Assembly: GCF_027922145.1 (NCBI RefSeq)
Contig: NZ_BSFC01000024.1
Coordinates: 62,001-126,000 of the forward strand
Reading direction: 5' to 3'
Source: Novosphingobium resinovorum
Lineage (GTDB): Bacteria; Pseudomonadota; Alphaproteobacteria; Sphingomonadales; Sphingomonadaceae
Length of the DNA: 64,000 nucleotides
Position numbers and translations under genes: made by a program. A model generated the notes under the pieces. That model saw only the letters and a program-made list of their open reading frames with translations. It made no database searches and was not told the origin of the DNA. Below are positions 9,069 to 19,816 of this stretch, piece after piece. The stretch's first letter is position 1; every line of letters starts with the position of its first letter.

Positions 9069-9860
9069 TTACGTTCCGGTGAGAAGGGCGCGCGTCGCCG
9101 CTTCTATATCATTTTTGCGCATCAGGCTTTCGCCCACCAGGAAGGTGCGGGCACCGCAAGATGACAGGCGCTCCAGGTCGGCGTGGACGTTTATCCCGCT
9201 TTCGCTGACCAGCAAGGTGCCTTCGGGCGCCTGCGGGGCCAGTCGCTCAGTGGTCGCGATGTCGGTAGCGAAGCGCCGCAGATCACGATTGTTCACACCG
9301 ATAAGACGTGATTTCAAAAGGCTTGCACGTTCCATCTCATGTTCATTGTGAACTTCGACCAGGCAGTCGAGACCGCGCTCGATAGCCGCGGATTCGATTT
9401 CCGCCATCAACACGTCGTCCAGCGCAGCGACGATGATGAGGATGGCATCCGCACCGATCGCGCGCGCTTCCGCCACCTGCCATGGATCGACCATGAAGTC
9501 CTTGCGGATGATCGGAAGGTTACAGGCGGCACGGGCCTCGACGAGGAAATCCTCATGTCCCTGAAAATAGGGAGCGTCGGTCAGCACGGACAAGCATGCG
9601 GCACCGCCTCTCTCGTAGGCGACAGCATGTTCTGCGGGGCGAAAATCGCTTCTGATCAGTCCCTTGGAGGGTGAAGCTTTTTTGATTTCCGCGATGAGCG
9701 CATAGCCCGTTTCCGCCTTGGCGCGTAACGCAGCTTCAAAACCGCGAGGATGCGTCTGCGCGGCGGCGCGCGCATCGAGGTCCGCTATGGTAGCGAGAGC
9801 CTTGCGGGCGGCGACTTCCTTGCGCTTGGTGTCGCAGATTTCAATGAGCTTGTCGGACAT
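9069..9860 (-). CDS. trpC: indole-3-glycerol phosphate synthase
   Basis: 263 residues from ATG 9860, a stand-alone TrpC not fused to TrpF. It closes the indole ring in tryptophan synthesis. The signature [17 protein letters not shown] and the C-terminal SESGI phosphate-binding segment are visible. The 45 extra in-frame residues upstream overlap trpD and lack family similarity. The gap to trpD is 10 bases, consistent with one transcript. Confidence 0.97.
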   Translation of the reverse strand: MSDKLIEICDTKRKEVAARKALATIADLDARAAAQTHPRGFEAALRAKAETGYALIAEIKKASPSKGLIRSDFRPAEHAVAYERGGAACLSVLTDAPYFQGHEDFLVEARAACNLPIIRKDFMVDPWQVAEARAIGADAILIIVAALDDVLMAEIESAAIERGLDCLVEVHNEHEMERASLLKSRLIGVNNRDLRRFATDIATTERLAPQAPEGTLLVSESGINVHADLERLSSCGARTFLVGESLMRKNDIEAATRALLTGT

Positions 9861-9870
9861 CAGTTCCTCG

Positions 9871-10863
9871 TCACGCGCGGGTTGCCGCGATCCAGCAGTC
9901 GAGCAGAGCCTTGGCCAAGCCCTTGTCGATCGTTTCTGCCGCTTCTTCGACGCCCTCGGTCCAGCTATCGACTTCGCCTGCCACGAGAAGGGCACCTGCG
10001 GCGTTGAGTAGAACGGCGTCGCGGTAGGCGCCGGGCGCGCCCATCAGCAGATCGTTGAGCGCGCGGGCATTGTAGGCTGGGTCACCGCCGCGAATGGCGT
10101 CGACCGAAGCCAGCGGGAGGCCGGCATCCTGGGGGGCGACGCGCCGCATGGACAGTTCATGGCCGCGAATCTCGGCGACTTCGTTGCCGCCTGCGAGGCT
10201 CAACTCGTCGAGGCCCTCGTCGCCGGAAATGACCATCGAGTGCTCGGTGCCAAGCCGCAGCAGGGCATCGGCGTAGATCGGCACGTAGGCCGGGCGTGCG
10301 ATGCCGACTAGCTGGCGCGAGACTTGCGCCGGGTTCGCCAGCGGCCCCATCAGGTTGAAGATCGTGCGGCGGCCTAGCGACTTGCGCAGCGGCATCAGCC
10401 GACCCATCGTCGGGTGGTGGCGCGCGGCGAACAGGAAGCCGATGCCGATTTCGGCGAGCGTGGATTCTGCAGTCTCGACGGCGCGGTCGAGGTTCAGCCC
10501 CATCGCTTCGAGGGTATCGGCGGCGCCCGCTTTGGAACTGGCAGCGCGGTTACCATGCTTGGCGACGGGGACGCCCGCAGCCGCGACCACCAGAGAAACG
10601 GCGGTCGAGACGTTGAGGGTGTGGAAGCCGTCGCCGCCGGTGCCGCAGACGTCGATGGCGCCTGCGGGCGCCTTCACCGGGATCATCCGCTCACGCATGG
10701 CGCGAGCCGCGCCCGCGATTTCGCTGGCGGTCTCGCCGCGATCCGACAAGGCGACGAGGAACTCGGCGATTTCGGATTCGGGCATTTCGCCGTCGAGGAT
10801 TGCGGCGAAGGCTGCTTGGGCCTCGTCCTCGGCGATCGGGTGGAGAGGGTCGGGAAGGGTCAT
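9871..10863 (-). CDS. trpD: anthranilate phosphoribosyltransferase
   Basis: 330 residues. TrpD transfers phosphoribose from PRPP to anthranilate. The PRPP-binding motif [16 protein letters not shown] and the [12 protein letters not shown] segment are visible. The start ATG at 10863 overlaps the trpG stop as ATGA. It ends 10 bases before trpC. Confidence 0.97.
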   Translation of the reverse strand: MTLPDPLHPIAEDEAQAAFAAILDGEMPESEIAEFLVALSDRGETASEIAGAARAMRERMIPVKAPAGAIDVCGTGGDGFHTLNVSTAVSLVVAAAGVPVAKHGNRAASSKAGAADTLEAMGLNLDRAVETAESTLAEIGIGFLFAARHHPTMGRLMPLRKSLGRRTIFNLMGPLANPAQVSRQLVGIARPAYVPIYADALLRLGTEHSMVISGDEGLDELSLAGGNEVAEIRGHELSMRRVAPQDAGLPLASVDAIRGGDPAYNARALNDLLMGAPGAYRDAVLLNAAGALLVAGEVDSWTEGVEEAAETIDKGLAKALLDCWIAATRA

Positions 10864-11456
10864 GCGCTCAGCCGTTCCGGCAGTTTGGCCTCGATACCGC
10901 AAGTGCGCAGGAAGTTCGCGAGCATGGCATGGCCGTGCTGGGTGGCGATGCTTTCCGGATGGAACTGGACGCCGTGGATCGGCAGGCTCGCATGGCGGAA
11001 GCCCATGACATGGCCGTCGTCCGAGCGGGCGTTCACCACCAGCGTCTCGGGAATGTCCTCGACGATCAGCGAGTGATAGCGCGTCGCGGTGAAGGGCGAG
11101 GGCAGCCCGGCGAAGACTCCGGTGCCGTCATGCGTGACCGGCGAGGTCTTGCCGTGCATCAGGCCACCGCGCACGACCTTGCCGCCGAAATACTGGCCGA
11201 TCGACTGATGGCCGAGGCACACGCCGAGGAGCGGCATCCCCGCATCCGCCGCCGCGCCGACGAGGTCGAGGCTGATGCCAGCCTCGTTGGGGGTGCAGGG
11301 GCCGGGCGATATCAGGAAGCCTTTCGCGCCGCTGGAAATGGCCTGGCCTGCGCTGAGCGCGTCGTTGCGCACGACCTCCACTTCGGCGCCCAGTTCCATC
11401 ACGTAATGGACCAGGTTCCAGGTGAAGCTGTCGTAATTGTCGATGACGAGGATCAT
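10860..11456 (-). CDS. trpG: anthranilate synthase component II (glutamine amidotransferase)
   Basis: 198 residues. TrpG releases ammonia from glutamine for TrpE. The class I amidotransferase triad is seen as Cys in [15 protein letters not shown], and His and Glu in HPESIAT. The start [15 protein letters not shown] is the family's canonical N-terminus. The start codon overlaps the stop of the upstream lipoprotein gene by 4 bases and its own stop overlaps trpD. It may also serve as PabA in folate synthesis, as in other bacteria with one TrpG; this is inference. Confidence 0.97.
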   Translation of the reverse strand: MILVIDNYDSFTWNLVHYVMELGAEVEVVRNDALSAGQAISSGAKGFLISPGPCTPNEAGISLDLVGAAADAGMPLLGVCLGHQSIGQYFGGKVVRGGLMHGKTSPVTHDGTGVFAGLPSPFTATRYHSLIVEDIPETLVVNARSDDGHVMGFRHASLPIHGVQFHPESIATQHGHAMLANFLRTCGIEAKLPERLSA

Positions 11457-12244
11457 GACTTCGCCTTTGCGCTTTTCTCGACGACGATCAAGGGGCCGAG
11501 CGGAGGGCCGCCGTCGACGCGGCCATGCTCGGGGTCCCAGAGCGAGGATACGCTGCCGTCGAGGAACAGCGCATTGTCGCATTTCAGGGCGTCGCGGAAA
11601 TAGCGCGCGAGCTTGCCGAAGGATACCGGCTCGTCGGAAATGACGAAGTGGGCGCGGCCCTTGTCATCGATGCCGACGCCGTTGCGCAGTTTCAGCGACT
11701 TGCCGTCCTCGTCGATCTTGGGATGCAGCTTGCCGGAGATGACCAGCATCGGCCCGGACTGGGTGCCGAAGTCGGGACGGTCGGTGACGGACTTTGCGAA
11801 GTCGTCGCTGGCGCGGACATGCCAGTTACCCGCTGCGTCTCCGTAGAAGACGCCGTTGGGGCTGAGGTGGAAGTTGCCCCAGCCTTCGTTGGTGTTTAGC
11901 GCGTGCTGCTTCTCGCCGTTCTCGACGTAGTAGCCGATCGGCTTGCCATCGGCGTCGAACATGCCGCCGTTCATCGCGAAGGCAACTTCGTGGCTGCGCG
12001 CCGGGCGGTCCACCGCGAGTTGCGAGAGGCTGCGATACGGCGCGCCGCCCTTGGGGCCGAGGACGGTGTGGATGGTGTGACGACCCGGCACGGCGGTGCA
12101 GTGCGTGAAGCTGGCACCCTCGAAGCTCGCGCCCTGGCATGGCGGCGGGGGCGGGGCCGAGGGCTTGGCGGCGGGTTCTTCGGAGGAGCAGGCGGCGAGG
12201 AAGATCAAGGCAGGCGCCGTCACGCAGTGGCGCAGGCTCACCAT
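11453..12244 (-). CDS. lipoprotein with phosphodiester-glycosidase (NAGPA, DUF2233-type) domain
   Basis: 263 residues. The N-terminus [21 protein letters not shown] is a lipoprotein signal with lipobox LAAC, followed by a Pro/Ala-rich linker. The rest resembles the phosphodiester glycosidase family, with [56 protein letters not shown] and [13 protein letters not shown]. Eukaryotic members uncover mannose-6-phosphate; bacterial ones probably cleave sugar-phosphodiesters of envelope glycopolymers, but the substrate here is unknown. The start overlaps the preceding gene by 7 bases and the stop overlaps trpG by 4, placing it firmly inside the trp transcript although it has no clear link with tryptophan. 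Confidence 0.85.
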   Translation of the reverse strand: MVSLRHCVTAPALIFLAACSSEEPAAKPSAPPPPPCQGASFEGASFTHCTAVPGRHTIHTVLGPKGGAPYRSLSQLAVDRPARSHEVAFAMNGGMFDADGKPIGYYVENGEKQHALNTNEGWGNFHLSPNGVFYGDAAGNWHVRASDDFAKSVTDRPDFGTQSGPMLVISGKLHPKIDEDGKSLKLRNGVGIDDKGRAHFVISDEPVSFGKLARYFRDALKCDNALFLDGSVSSLWDPEHGRVDGGPPLGPLIVVEKSAKAKS

Positions 12245-12792
12245 CGTGATTTCACGCCGTTCGCGGTAAGGCTCTGCCGCAGGGCCTCCAGCGTGCCGGT
12301 TGCGATCTGGTACTTGGGAAAGGCGTAGTACATCTGGCTGGTACGCAGCAGAAGGAGCATGTGTTCGTCCTCCCACCATCTGACGAGATCCGACCATTCG
12401 TGGGTACTGGTGCCGAACCGGTTGGAAATTTCAAGCCTGTCTGGGCCGAAATCGACCGTGGTGCGGACGCCATCGATCTTGAGTTCGCGGTAGGCCTTGC
12501 GTGCGCTACGGGGAAGGCGCCAGAAGATGAGGATTAGTAATATCAACCCGACCAAAGCCGCTGCCGAGAGGAGGCCAAGGGCTATGTTCCGGATCAATAC
12601 GATCGGATCGATAATTCCTGCATCCACAATATCGGGAATGGCGAAGAGTAGGGCATAGAAAAGGGCGATGGCACCTCCGACCCGCAGTGCTCCCCTCCAC
12701 AACCAGTTGCGGCGCAGGAACAGCCGATTGGATGCGAGATAGTCTTCGAACGACAGGGTAAATGCGAAGCTGTCGTTCGTCGCTGAAGTCAC
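12238..12792 (-). CDS. YcxB-like membrane protein
   Basis: 184 residues from GTG 12792, which overlaps the trpE stop as GTGA. The N-terminal segment FAFTLSFEDYLASNRLFLRR and the C-terminal soluble part (DGVRTTVDFGPDRLEISNRF, then HEWSDLVRWWEDEHMLLLL, then MYYAFPKY) match the YcxB-like pattern. Two membrane helices lie at about residues 35-55 and 68-92. Function in this family is not established. It separates trpE from the lipoprotein and trpG and is translationally coupled to both neighbours. Confidence 0.8.
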   Translation of the reverse strand: MTSATNDSFAFTLSFEDYLASNRLFLRRNWLWRGALRVGGAIALFYALLFAIPDIVDAGIIDPIVLIRNIALGLLSAAALVGLILLILIFWRLPRSARKAYRELKIDGVRTTVDFGPDRLEISNRFGTSTHEWSDLVRWWEDEHMLLLLRTSQMYYAFPKYQIATGTLEALRQSLTANGVKSRW

Positions 12793-14300
12793 TGCCCGAA
12801 CCCGGGTTCCCCGGCGACGCGGATCGCTTCGCGTGCGGCGGCGAAGAGGGCGCCGCTCTTGGCTTCGCATTCGCGCTGTTCGTAGGCCGGGTCGCTGTCC
12901 GCCACGATGCCCGCACCCGCCTGCACGTGCAGGACACCGTCTTTGAGCAACCCGGTGCGCAGGACGATGCAGCTGTCCACCGAGCCGTCCGGCGCGAAGT
13001 AGCCGACGCCGCCCGCGTAAGGGCCGCGCGTCTCGGGCTCCAGTTCGGCGATGACCTCGCAGGCACGGACCTTGGGCGCGCCCGAGACGGTGCCTGCTGG
13101 GAACCCCGCGAAGACCGCGTCGATGGCATCGTGCTTCGCGGTGTCGAGCTGGCCGACCACGTTCGAGACGATGTGCATGACGTGGCTGTAGCGCTCGATT
13201 GTGTAGCTGTCGGTGACCTCGACGGTGCCTGCAGCGGCGACGCGGCCGACGTCGTTGCGGCCGAGGTCGAGCAGCATCAGGTGCTCGGCGCGTTCCTTGG
13301 GATCGGCGAGGAGGCCGGCTTCGTTGGCCTTGTCCTCGGCCGGGCTGGCGCCGCGCGGACGGGTGCCCGCGATCGGGCGGATGGTGACTTCGCCGTCACG
13401 CACGCGCACCAGGATTTCCGGGCTGGAGCCGACCAGCGCGAAGCCGGGCAGGTCGAGGAAATAGAGGAACGGCGAGGGGTTCACGCGCCGCAGGCTGCGG
13501 TAGAGCGCCAGCGGCGGGAGCGGGAATTCGCAAGTGAAGCGCTGGGCCAGCACGACCTGGAAAATGTCGCCCGCCTCGATGTAGTCCTTCGCGCGCAGGG
13601 CCATCGCCTTGTAGTCTTCCGGCGCGACGACGGGCGTGCGCACCGGCTCGGCGAGATCGGTGGCGACGGGCACGACGGGTGCAGGGGCGGCGAGGCGGCG
13701 CAGGGCTTCGTCGATGCGCTCGGCGGCGCGGTCGACGGCCAGAGCGGCGTCACCCGTTTCCGGCCACACCGGCGCAACGCAGAACAGTTCGTCCGATAGC
13801 CGGTCGAAGATCAGGATCAGCGACGGGCGCACGAACAGCATGTCGGGCACTTCGAGAGGGCTTTGCGGCGCGCGCGGCAGCTTCTCGACAAGGCCGATCG
13901 TCTCGTAGCCGAAGTAGCCGACGAGGCAGGCGAGAGCCTTGGGCAGCGCGACCGGAACCTCGCAGCGGCAGGTCTCGACCAGCGCGCGCAGTTCGGCGAG
14001 GGTGCCGCCGCCGAGCGGTGCGAACGCCTCGCGGTCGGCCTGCCATGCGCGGTTGATCTCGCAGGCCTCGCCGCTCGCGCGGAACACGAGGTCCGGGTCG
14101 AGGCCGAGCAGGCTGTAGCGCCCGCGCGTCTCGCCGCCTTCGACCGATTCGAGCAGGAAGTCGCCGCGCCCGTCCTCGATCAGCTTGAGGGCGGCGCCAA
14201 CCGGCGTCTCTGTGTCGGCGACGAGCTTGCGCCAGACCAGCGCGGGTTTGCCCTGCGCCAGCTGCTCAAGCGTCGCCTTGCGATCGAATTCGCGCTCCAT
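12789..14300 (-). CDS. trpE: anthranilate synthase component I
   Basis: 503 residues from ATG 14300; the 25 upstream in-frame residues are Pro-rich and non-conserved. TrpE makes anthranilate from chorismate. The chorismate-binding signatures GSSPEILVRV, IAGTRPRGAS, LMLLDLGRNDVGRV and AGTVSGAPKVRACEVI are all present, as is the N-terminal domain that carries the Trp feedback site. It follows ppiD by 22 bases. No leader peptide or attenuator can fit in that gap. Confidence 0.97.
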   Translation of the reverse strand: MEREFDRKATLEQLAQGKPALVWRKLVADTETPVGAALKLIEDGRGDFLLESVEGGETRGRYSLLGLDPDLVFRASGEACEINRAWQADREAFAPLGGGTLAELRALVETCRCEVPVALPKALACLVGYFGYETIGLVEKLPRAPQSPLEVPDMLFVRPSLILIFDRLSDELFCVAPVWPETGDAALAVDRAAERIDEALRRLAAPAPVVPVATDLAEPVRTPVVAPEDYKAMALRAKDYIEAGDIFQVVLAQRFTCEFPLPPLALYRSLRRVNPSPFLYFLDLPGFALVGSSPEILVRVRDGEVTIRPIAGTRPRGASPAEDKANEAGLLADPKERAEHLMLLDLGRNDVGRVAAAGTVEVTDSYTIERYSHVMHIVSNVVGQLDTAKHDAIDAVFAGFPAGTVSGAPKVRACEVIAELEPETRGPYAGGVGYFAPDGSVDSCIVLRTGLLKDGVLHVQAGAGIVADSDPAYEQRECEAKSGALFAAAREAIRVAGEPGFGQ

Positions 14301-14322
14301 TGCTGCCACCCCTCGCTTCGGC

Positions 14323-16272
14323 TCAGTTGGCGGCGGCGGTGCCGGCGAGCTGGTCGCGCACGGCGGTGATGGCATCGTCGTGACGCTTCACGCCGACGTC
14401 CTTGCGCATCGCGGCACCGAGCGCGGAGGCGTAGCTCTGGCCGAGCTGCTGGCCGAGTTCGGTCTGGGCACGGCGGATCATGTCGGGCGAATCGATCGTG
14501 GCGGGCACGATGTCCTTGAGCTGGACGACGAACCAGCCGCGCTCACCTTCGGCCGACTGCACCTTCACGGTGTTCTTGGCCATGTGGAACATCAGCGAGA
14601 CCGGCGGCGGCACCTGACGGCCCGACTGCAGCGCGGCGGCCAGGGTCGGGCGCGACATCGAGACCTGCTGCGGCGCGGGCAGCTTTTTGCCCGAGGCAGC
14701 CATGACCTGCTCGATCGACTGGCCCTTGCGGATCGCGGCCTGCATCTTGAGCGCGGCGGCCTTGGCGGCCTTCGAACCGGCGTCGATGGCCCAGGCGAGC
14801 TTCACGTCGTTCTGGATCTGCGCCAGCGGAGCCGGGGCGGACGCCTGGATGTCGGTGACGTCGTAGATCGCGAAGGACTTGCCCTTTTCGATCTCGGCGA
14901 CCTGCGGCTGTTCCTGGCCCATTTCGAACGCGGTCTTGAGGAGCGGCTGCAATTCGGCGGGCATCGTTTCGCCGGGCTTCATGTAGACTTGCCCATCAGC
15001 GGTCAGTGACGGGGTCTGCTTGACCTCGGCGCCGAGCGACTTGGCGACTTCGGCGAGGTTGGAGCCGCCCGAAAGCTGCGCGTCGATCTTCGAGAAGGCG
15101 TCGCTGTAGGACTTGCGGGTCTTTTCCTCGGCGATCTGCTTGGTGAGGTCACCCTTCACTTCGGCAAGGGTCTTGGCCGGGGTCTTGATCTCCTCGTCGA
15201 CGCGGATGACGTGCCAGCCGAGCACGCTCTTCTGCGGTGCGGCCAGCTTGCCGACCGGCGCGGCGAAGACGGCCTGCGCGACGGCGGCCGAGAACTGGCG
15301 CGAGAGATCCACGCGGCTGAACGATTCGAGCTTCGCGGCGGACAGGCCCTTTTCCGAAGCGGCGGCTTCGAGCGATTTGCCCTTCTCGACTTCGGCGACG
15401 ATGGCCTTGGCGGCCGGCTCGGTCGGCACGACCAGCTGCGTGATGCGGCGATCGTCCTTGGCGGCATAGGTGGCCTTGTTCGCCTCGAAGCGCGCGGCGA
15501 TCTCGGCGTCGGTCGGTGCGGCCGGGGCCGGGATCTTGTCGGCGCTGACGAGCGCATAGCGGATCGTGCGACGCTCGGGGCGGACGAACTGGCCGGTGTG
15601 CGCCTTGTAGAAGGTGGTGAGTTCGGCCTGGGTCGGCTGCTTGTCGGGCGCGAAGAGCAGCGAGGGCAGGGCGACCACGGTGCCGCTGCGGGTCTCGCTG
15701 AGCAGCGAGGCGTAACGCTTCGCGGCATATTCGGACATGACCGAGCCGATCTGCGCGGGCACGACCAGTTCCTGCGCGATCATGTTCTTGCGAATGTCCT
15801 CGCGCAGGGCCTGTTCGGAGAGGCCCTGCTGGGCGAGGGCTTGGCGGAACACGTTCTGGTCGAACTTGCCGTCGACGCCCTGGAACGCGGGGATCTGCGT
15901 CAGTTCGCTGTCGACGAGGCGGTCGCTGAGGACAACGCCGTGCTTCTCGCCGTAGACGGCGAAAGCGACGCCGTCGATCAGGCTGTCCAGCACCTGCTGG
16001 AGGCCGCCCTCGGCGATCAGCTGCTTCATCGTCGCGGTCGGGCTCTGCTGCTTGACCCGCTCGAGGCCGCGCTTGGCGCCGAGGCTGAGTTCGTCGGTGG
16101 TCACCTTTTCGCCGCCGACAGTGGCGACGGCAACTCCGGGAGCCGCGCTGCCGGACCCGCCGAGGCCCGCGATATCGCCACTGGCGAACGCGAGGGCGAT
16201 GAGGCCGAGAACGACGAGGCCGACGATCGCGCCGACCTTGGACTTCAGAAACGAGCGGAAGAAATGGAGCAT
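14323..16272 (-). CDS. ppiD: PpiD-type inner-membrane peptidyl-prolyl isomerase / chaperone
   Basis: 649 residues, similar to PpiD (about 620). One N-terminal membrane anchor lies at residues 13-32, followed by a SurA_N-like helical chaperone part (EQALREDIRKNMIAQELVVP), a central parvulin domain around residues 260-370 (ending near PQKSVLGWHVIRVDEEI), and a long helical C-terminus. PpiD helps newly exported proteins fold at the Sec exit. It is the first gene of the long minus-strand operon that continues with trpE; this arrangement is unusual in function but known in sphingomonads as far as I recall. Confidence 0.9.
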   Translation of the reverse strand: MLHFFRSFLKSKVGAIVGLVVLGLIALAFASGDIAGLGGSGSAAPGVAVATVGGEKVTTDELSLGAKRGLERVKQQSPTATMKQLIAEGGLQQVLDSLIDGVAFAVYGEKHGVVLSDRLVDSELTQIPAFQGVDGKFDQNVFRQALAQQGLSEQALREDIRKNMIAQELVVPAQIGSVMSEYAAKRYASLLSETRSGTVVALPSLLFAPDKQPTQAELTTFYKAHTGQFVRPERRTIRYALVSADKIPAPAAPTDAEIAARFEANKATYAAKDDRRITQLVVPTEPAAKAIVAEVEKGKSLEAAASEKGLSAAKLESFSRVDLSRQFSAAVAQAVFAAPVGKLAAPQKSVLGWHVIRVDEEIKTPAKTLAEVKGDLTKQIAEEKTRKSYSDAFSKIDAQLSGGSNLAEVAKSLGAEVKQTPSLTADGQVYMKPGETMPAELQPLLKTAFEMGQEQPQVAEIEKGKSFAIYDVTDIQASAPAPLAQIQNDVKLAWAIDAGSKAAKAAALKMQAAIRKGQSIEQVMAASGKKLPAPQQVSMSRPTLAAALQSGRQVPPPVSLMFHMAKNTVKVQSAEGERGWFVVQLKDIVPATIDSPDMIRRAQTELGQQLGQSYASALGAAMRKDVGVKRHDDAITAVRDQLAGTAAAN

Positions 16273-16453
16273 GAACCGTGCCGATCAGCAGAATATTGGC
16301 GCGAAACGGTGAGGCTTCGCATGTAAACGGCGCAGGCTTTAGGGGGCCTTCGCGCATCCTGCAATGCCGCTTGCGCAAGCCTTGGGCAAAAGCCGCGAGG
16401 TGGCATTACTACGACACCGGTGGAGAATCCCGGCGCTTAACCATCCATGAATT

Positions 16454-16482
16454 TTGACAAGCGATGCTCTGGTGCCCTAGCT
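16454..16482 (+). promoter_or_regulatory. candidate sigma-70 promoter of tpiA
   Basis: TTGACA at 16454-16459, a 17-base spacer and CTAGCT at 16477-16482 as a weak -10. It lies in the 328-base divergent gap between ppiD and tpiA (16273-16600), about 120 bases before the tpiA start. Apart from a short palindrome GCTTGCGCAAGC at 16369-16380, nothing else is recognisable in this gap. Confidence 0.5.
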
Positions 16483-16600
16483 GCCCGGCGACAGCGACGA
16501 CCTGATTCCCGGTTCCGCGGCAACGGCATTACCGGAAATCTGCGAGGGGGACCCGCGGGGGAGTTCCCGAAGGTTCGCCGAGATCGATCAAAGGATTGAA

Positions 16601-17356
16601 ATGGCTGGATTGCCTTACATCGTCGGAAATTGGAAAATGAACGGCACGCGCGCCATGCTGAACGAGGCGCGCGCAATCGATCGTTCCGCCCAGCGTTTCC
16701 CCAAGGTGCAGGTCGGACTGGCGCCGCCCTCGACCCTGATCTTCCGCATGCGGGACGCGGTCGAATTGATCGGCGTCGGCGGGCAGGACTGCCATGCGAA
16801 GGAAAACGGCGCTTATACGGGTGACGTTTCCGCACCGATGCTCAAGGATGCAGGCGCCGATTTCACGATCGTCGGCCATTCGGAGCGCCGTGAATACCAC
16901 GGCGAAAGCGACGCGGACGTCAACGCCAAGGCGCAGGCCGCGCTTTCGGCCGGTCTGGCGGTGATCCTGTGCGTCGGCGAAACCGAGGCCCAGCGCGATG
17001 CGGGCGATGCCGAGGGCGTGGTCACCGCGCAGCTCGAAGGTTCCTGCCCCATCGTGGACGGCGCGCCGGAAAAGCTCTCGGTCGCCTATGAGCCGGTATG
17101 GGCCATCGGCACCGGCCGGGTGCCTTCGGTGGCGGACGTGGCAGCCATGCACAAGGCGATTCGCGCCAAGCTGGTCGCCATCTACGGTGATGCTGGTGCG
17201 GATGTCCGCATTCTCTACGGCGGTTCGGTTAAGGCCGACAACGCGGCCGAACTCCTTGCGGTGCCGGATGTCGGCGGCGCTCTGGTCGGCGGTGCGAGCC
17301 TGACGGCCGAGAGCTTCCTGGCGATCGTCGGCGCGGCGGCTTCGCTCGCGGAGTAA
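16601..17356 (+). CDS. tpiA: triosephosphate isomerase
   Basis: 251 residues. It interconverts dihydroxyacetone phosphate and glyceraldehyde 3-phosphate. All active-site elements are visible: Lys in GNWKMNG, His in GHSERR, Glu in AYEPVWAIGTG, and the phosphate loop ILYGGSVKADNA. The start ATG is preceded by AAAGGA. It heads a plus-strand group with secG and pyrG. Confidence 0.98.
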   Translation: MAGLPYIVGNWKMNGTRAMLNEARAIDRSAQRFPKVQVGLAPPSTLIFRMRDAVELIGVGGQDCHAKENGAYTGDVSAPMLKDAGADFTIVGHSERREYHGESDADVNAKAQAALSAGLAVILCVGETEAQRDAGDAEGVVTAQLEGSCPIVDGAPEKLSVAYEPVWAIGTGRVPSVADVAAMHKAIRAKLVAIYGDAGADVRILYGGSVKADNAAELLAVPDVGGALVGGASLTAESFLAIVGAAASLAE

Positions 17357-17366
17357 GTCCGATCCA

Positions 17367-17390
17367 TGCGCCGTCCTGCGGGGCGGCGCA
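17367..17390 (+). terminator. hairpin after tpiA
   Basis: Stem TGCGCCGTCC / GGGCGGCGCA with TGCG tetraloop, 11 bases after the tpiA stop. There is no T-run, so it could be an RNA-stabilising or processing hairpin in a tpiA-secG transcript rather than a full terminator. Confidence 0.45.
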
Positions 17391-17484
17391 GCAATAAAGT
17401 TGCCGGGTTGCGCGCTCGCCTGCGAGCGCCTATCTGCCCGGTCAAGAAAGCGGGGTATGTCCCCGCAATAAGGCTGAGACGAAG

Positions 17485-17892
17485 ATGTTCCTTTTCCTGA
17501 CCGTGGTGCAGGCTCTGGTTGCCGCCATGCTGGTGGGCGTGATCCTGGTGCAGAAGTCCGAAGGCGGCGGCCTCGGCGTCGGCGGCAGCCCCTCGGGCCT
17601 GATGTCGGCACGGGGCGCGGCCAACTTCCTGACCCGCGCGACCGGCGTTCTGGCGACGGTCTTCGTGGTGCTGAGCATCGGTCTTGCCGCTCTCGCCGTC
17701 AATGAGACGAGCGGCCGCGACATCGACACCTCGCTCCAGCGCAACACCGCTCCTGCGCAGACCGCTCCGGTCCAGCCTGCCGATCCGCTCGGCGGCGCGG
17801 CCAACCCGGCAGCTCCGGCTGCACCCCAGCAGGGTGCGCCCGCCGGCGACTCGGTTCCGACCGATCCGCTTGGTGGTGCTGCCAAGCAGTAA
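17485..17892 (+). CDS. secG: preprotein translocase subunit SecG
   Basis: 135 residues. SecG is the small subunit of the SecYEG channel. Two membrane helices (residues about 2-20 and 52-72) flank the conserved cytoplasmic segment ILVQKSEGGGLGVGGS. The Ala/Pro/Gln-rich tail from residue about 88 (QTAPVQPADPLGGAANPAAP, repeated PLGGAA) is longer than in enterobacteria and typical of alphaproteobacteria. Confidence 0.95.
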   Translation: MFLFLTVVQALVAAMLVGVILVQKSEGGGLGVGGSPSGLMSARGAANFLTRATGVLATVFVVLSIGLAALAVNETSGRDIDTSLQRNTAPAQTAPVQPADPLGGAANPAAPAAPQQGAPAGDSVPTDPLGGAAKQ

Positions 17893-17899
17893 TCCCTGC

Positions 17900-17960
17900 A
17901 GGCGCTTTCGAGCGCCTCACCGTAATCGGAATGCCGTCTGGCGCAGTCAGACGGCATTTC
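17900..17960 (+). terminator. two consecutive hairpins after secG
   Basis: The first hairpin, 17900-17917, has stem AGGCGCT / AGCGCCT closed by a stable TTCG tetraloop. The second, 17930-17958, has an 11-bp stem AATGCCGTCTG / CAGACGGCATT followed by a short T stretch. Together they form a credible terminator between secG and pyrG. Confidence 0.7.
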
Positions 17961-18022
17961 CATGTGTTTGATCTGTGGAATGAGGCTCCGGGCGCTTGCC
18001 TGAGGGCCCCCATGCAATTTAA

Positions 18023-19669
<1,647 letters not shown>

Positions 19670-19690
19670 GCTGCCGGGGCTGAGCAGTTC

Positions 19691-19717
19691 GCGGTTCCGG
19701 ATTGATTTCGGAACCGC
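19691..19717 (+). terminator. hairpin terminator after pyrG
   Basis: Nine-base stem GCGGTTCCG / CGGAACCGC around loop GATTGATTT, 22 bases after the pyrG stop. No long T-run follows. It lies between convergent pyrG and the AEC transporter gene. Confidence 0.55.
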
Positions 19718-19767
19718 CGCTCGTTCGCGGCAGATGCATGCGGCGCAGAACGCCTGAAGGCTCCAGT

Positions 19768-19797
19768 CGTAATTGCGAGCACAGCGAAGCAATGACG
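19768..19797. repeat. collapsed copy of palindromic repeat family A
   Basis: CGTAATTGCGAGC, then ACAGCGAAGCAAT, then GACG: the outer arm sequence of the family A elements at 23327, 24679, 49920 and 56831, but the central part is deleted so the two ends are joined. Confidence 0.7.
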
Positions 19798-19816
19798 AAG
19801 GATGGGCCGCCTGAAG

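Noticed and set aside
14301-16600. A trp attenuator or leader peptide upstream of trpE or ppiD
   Set aside because: Only 22 bases separate ppiD and trpE, and no Trp-rich short frame with alternative hairpins is seen before ppiD.
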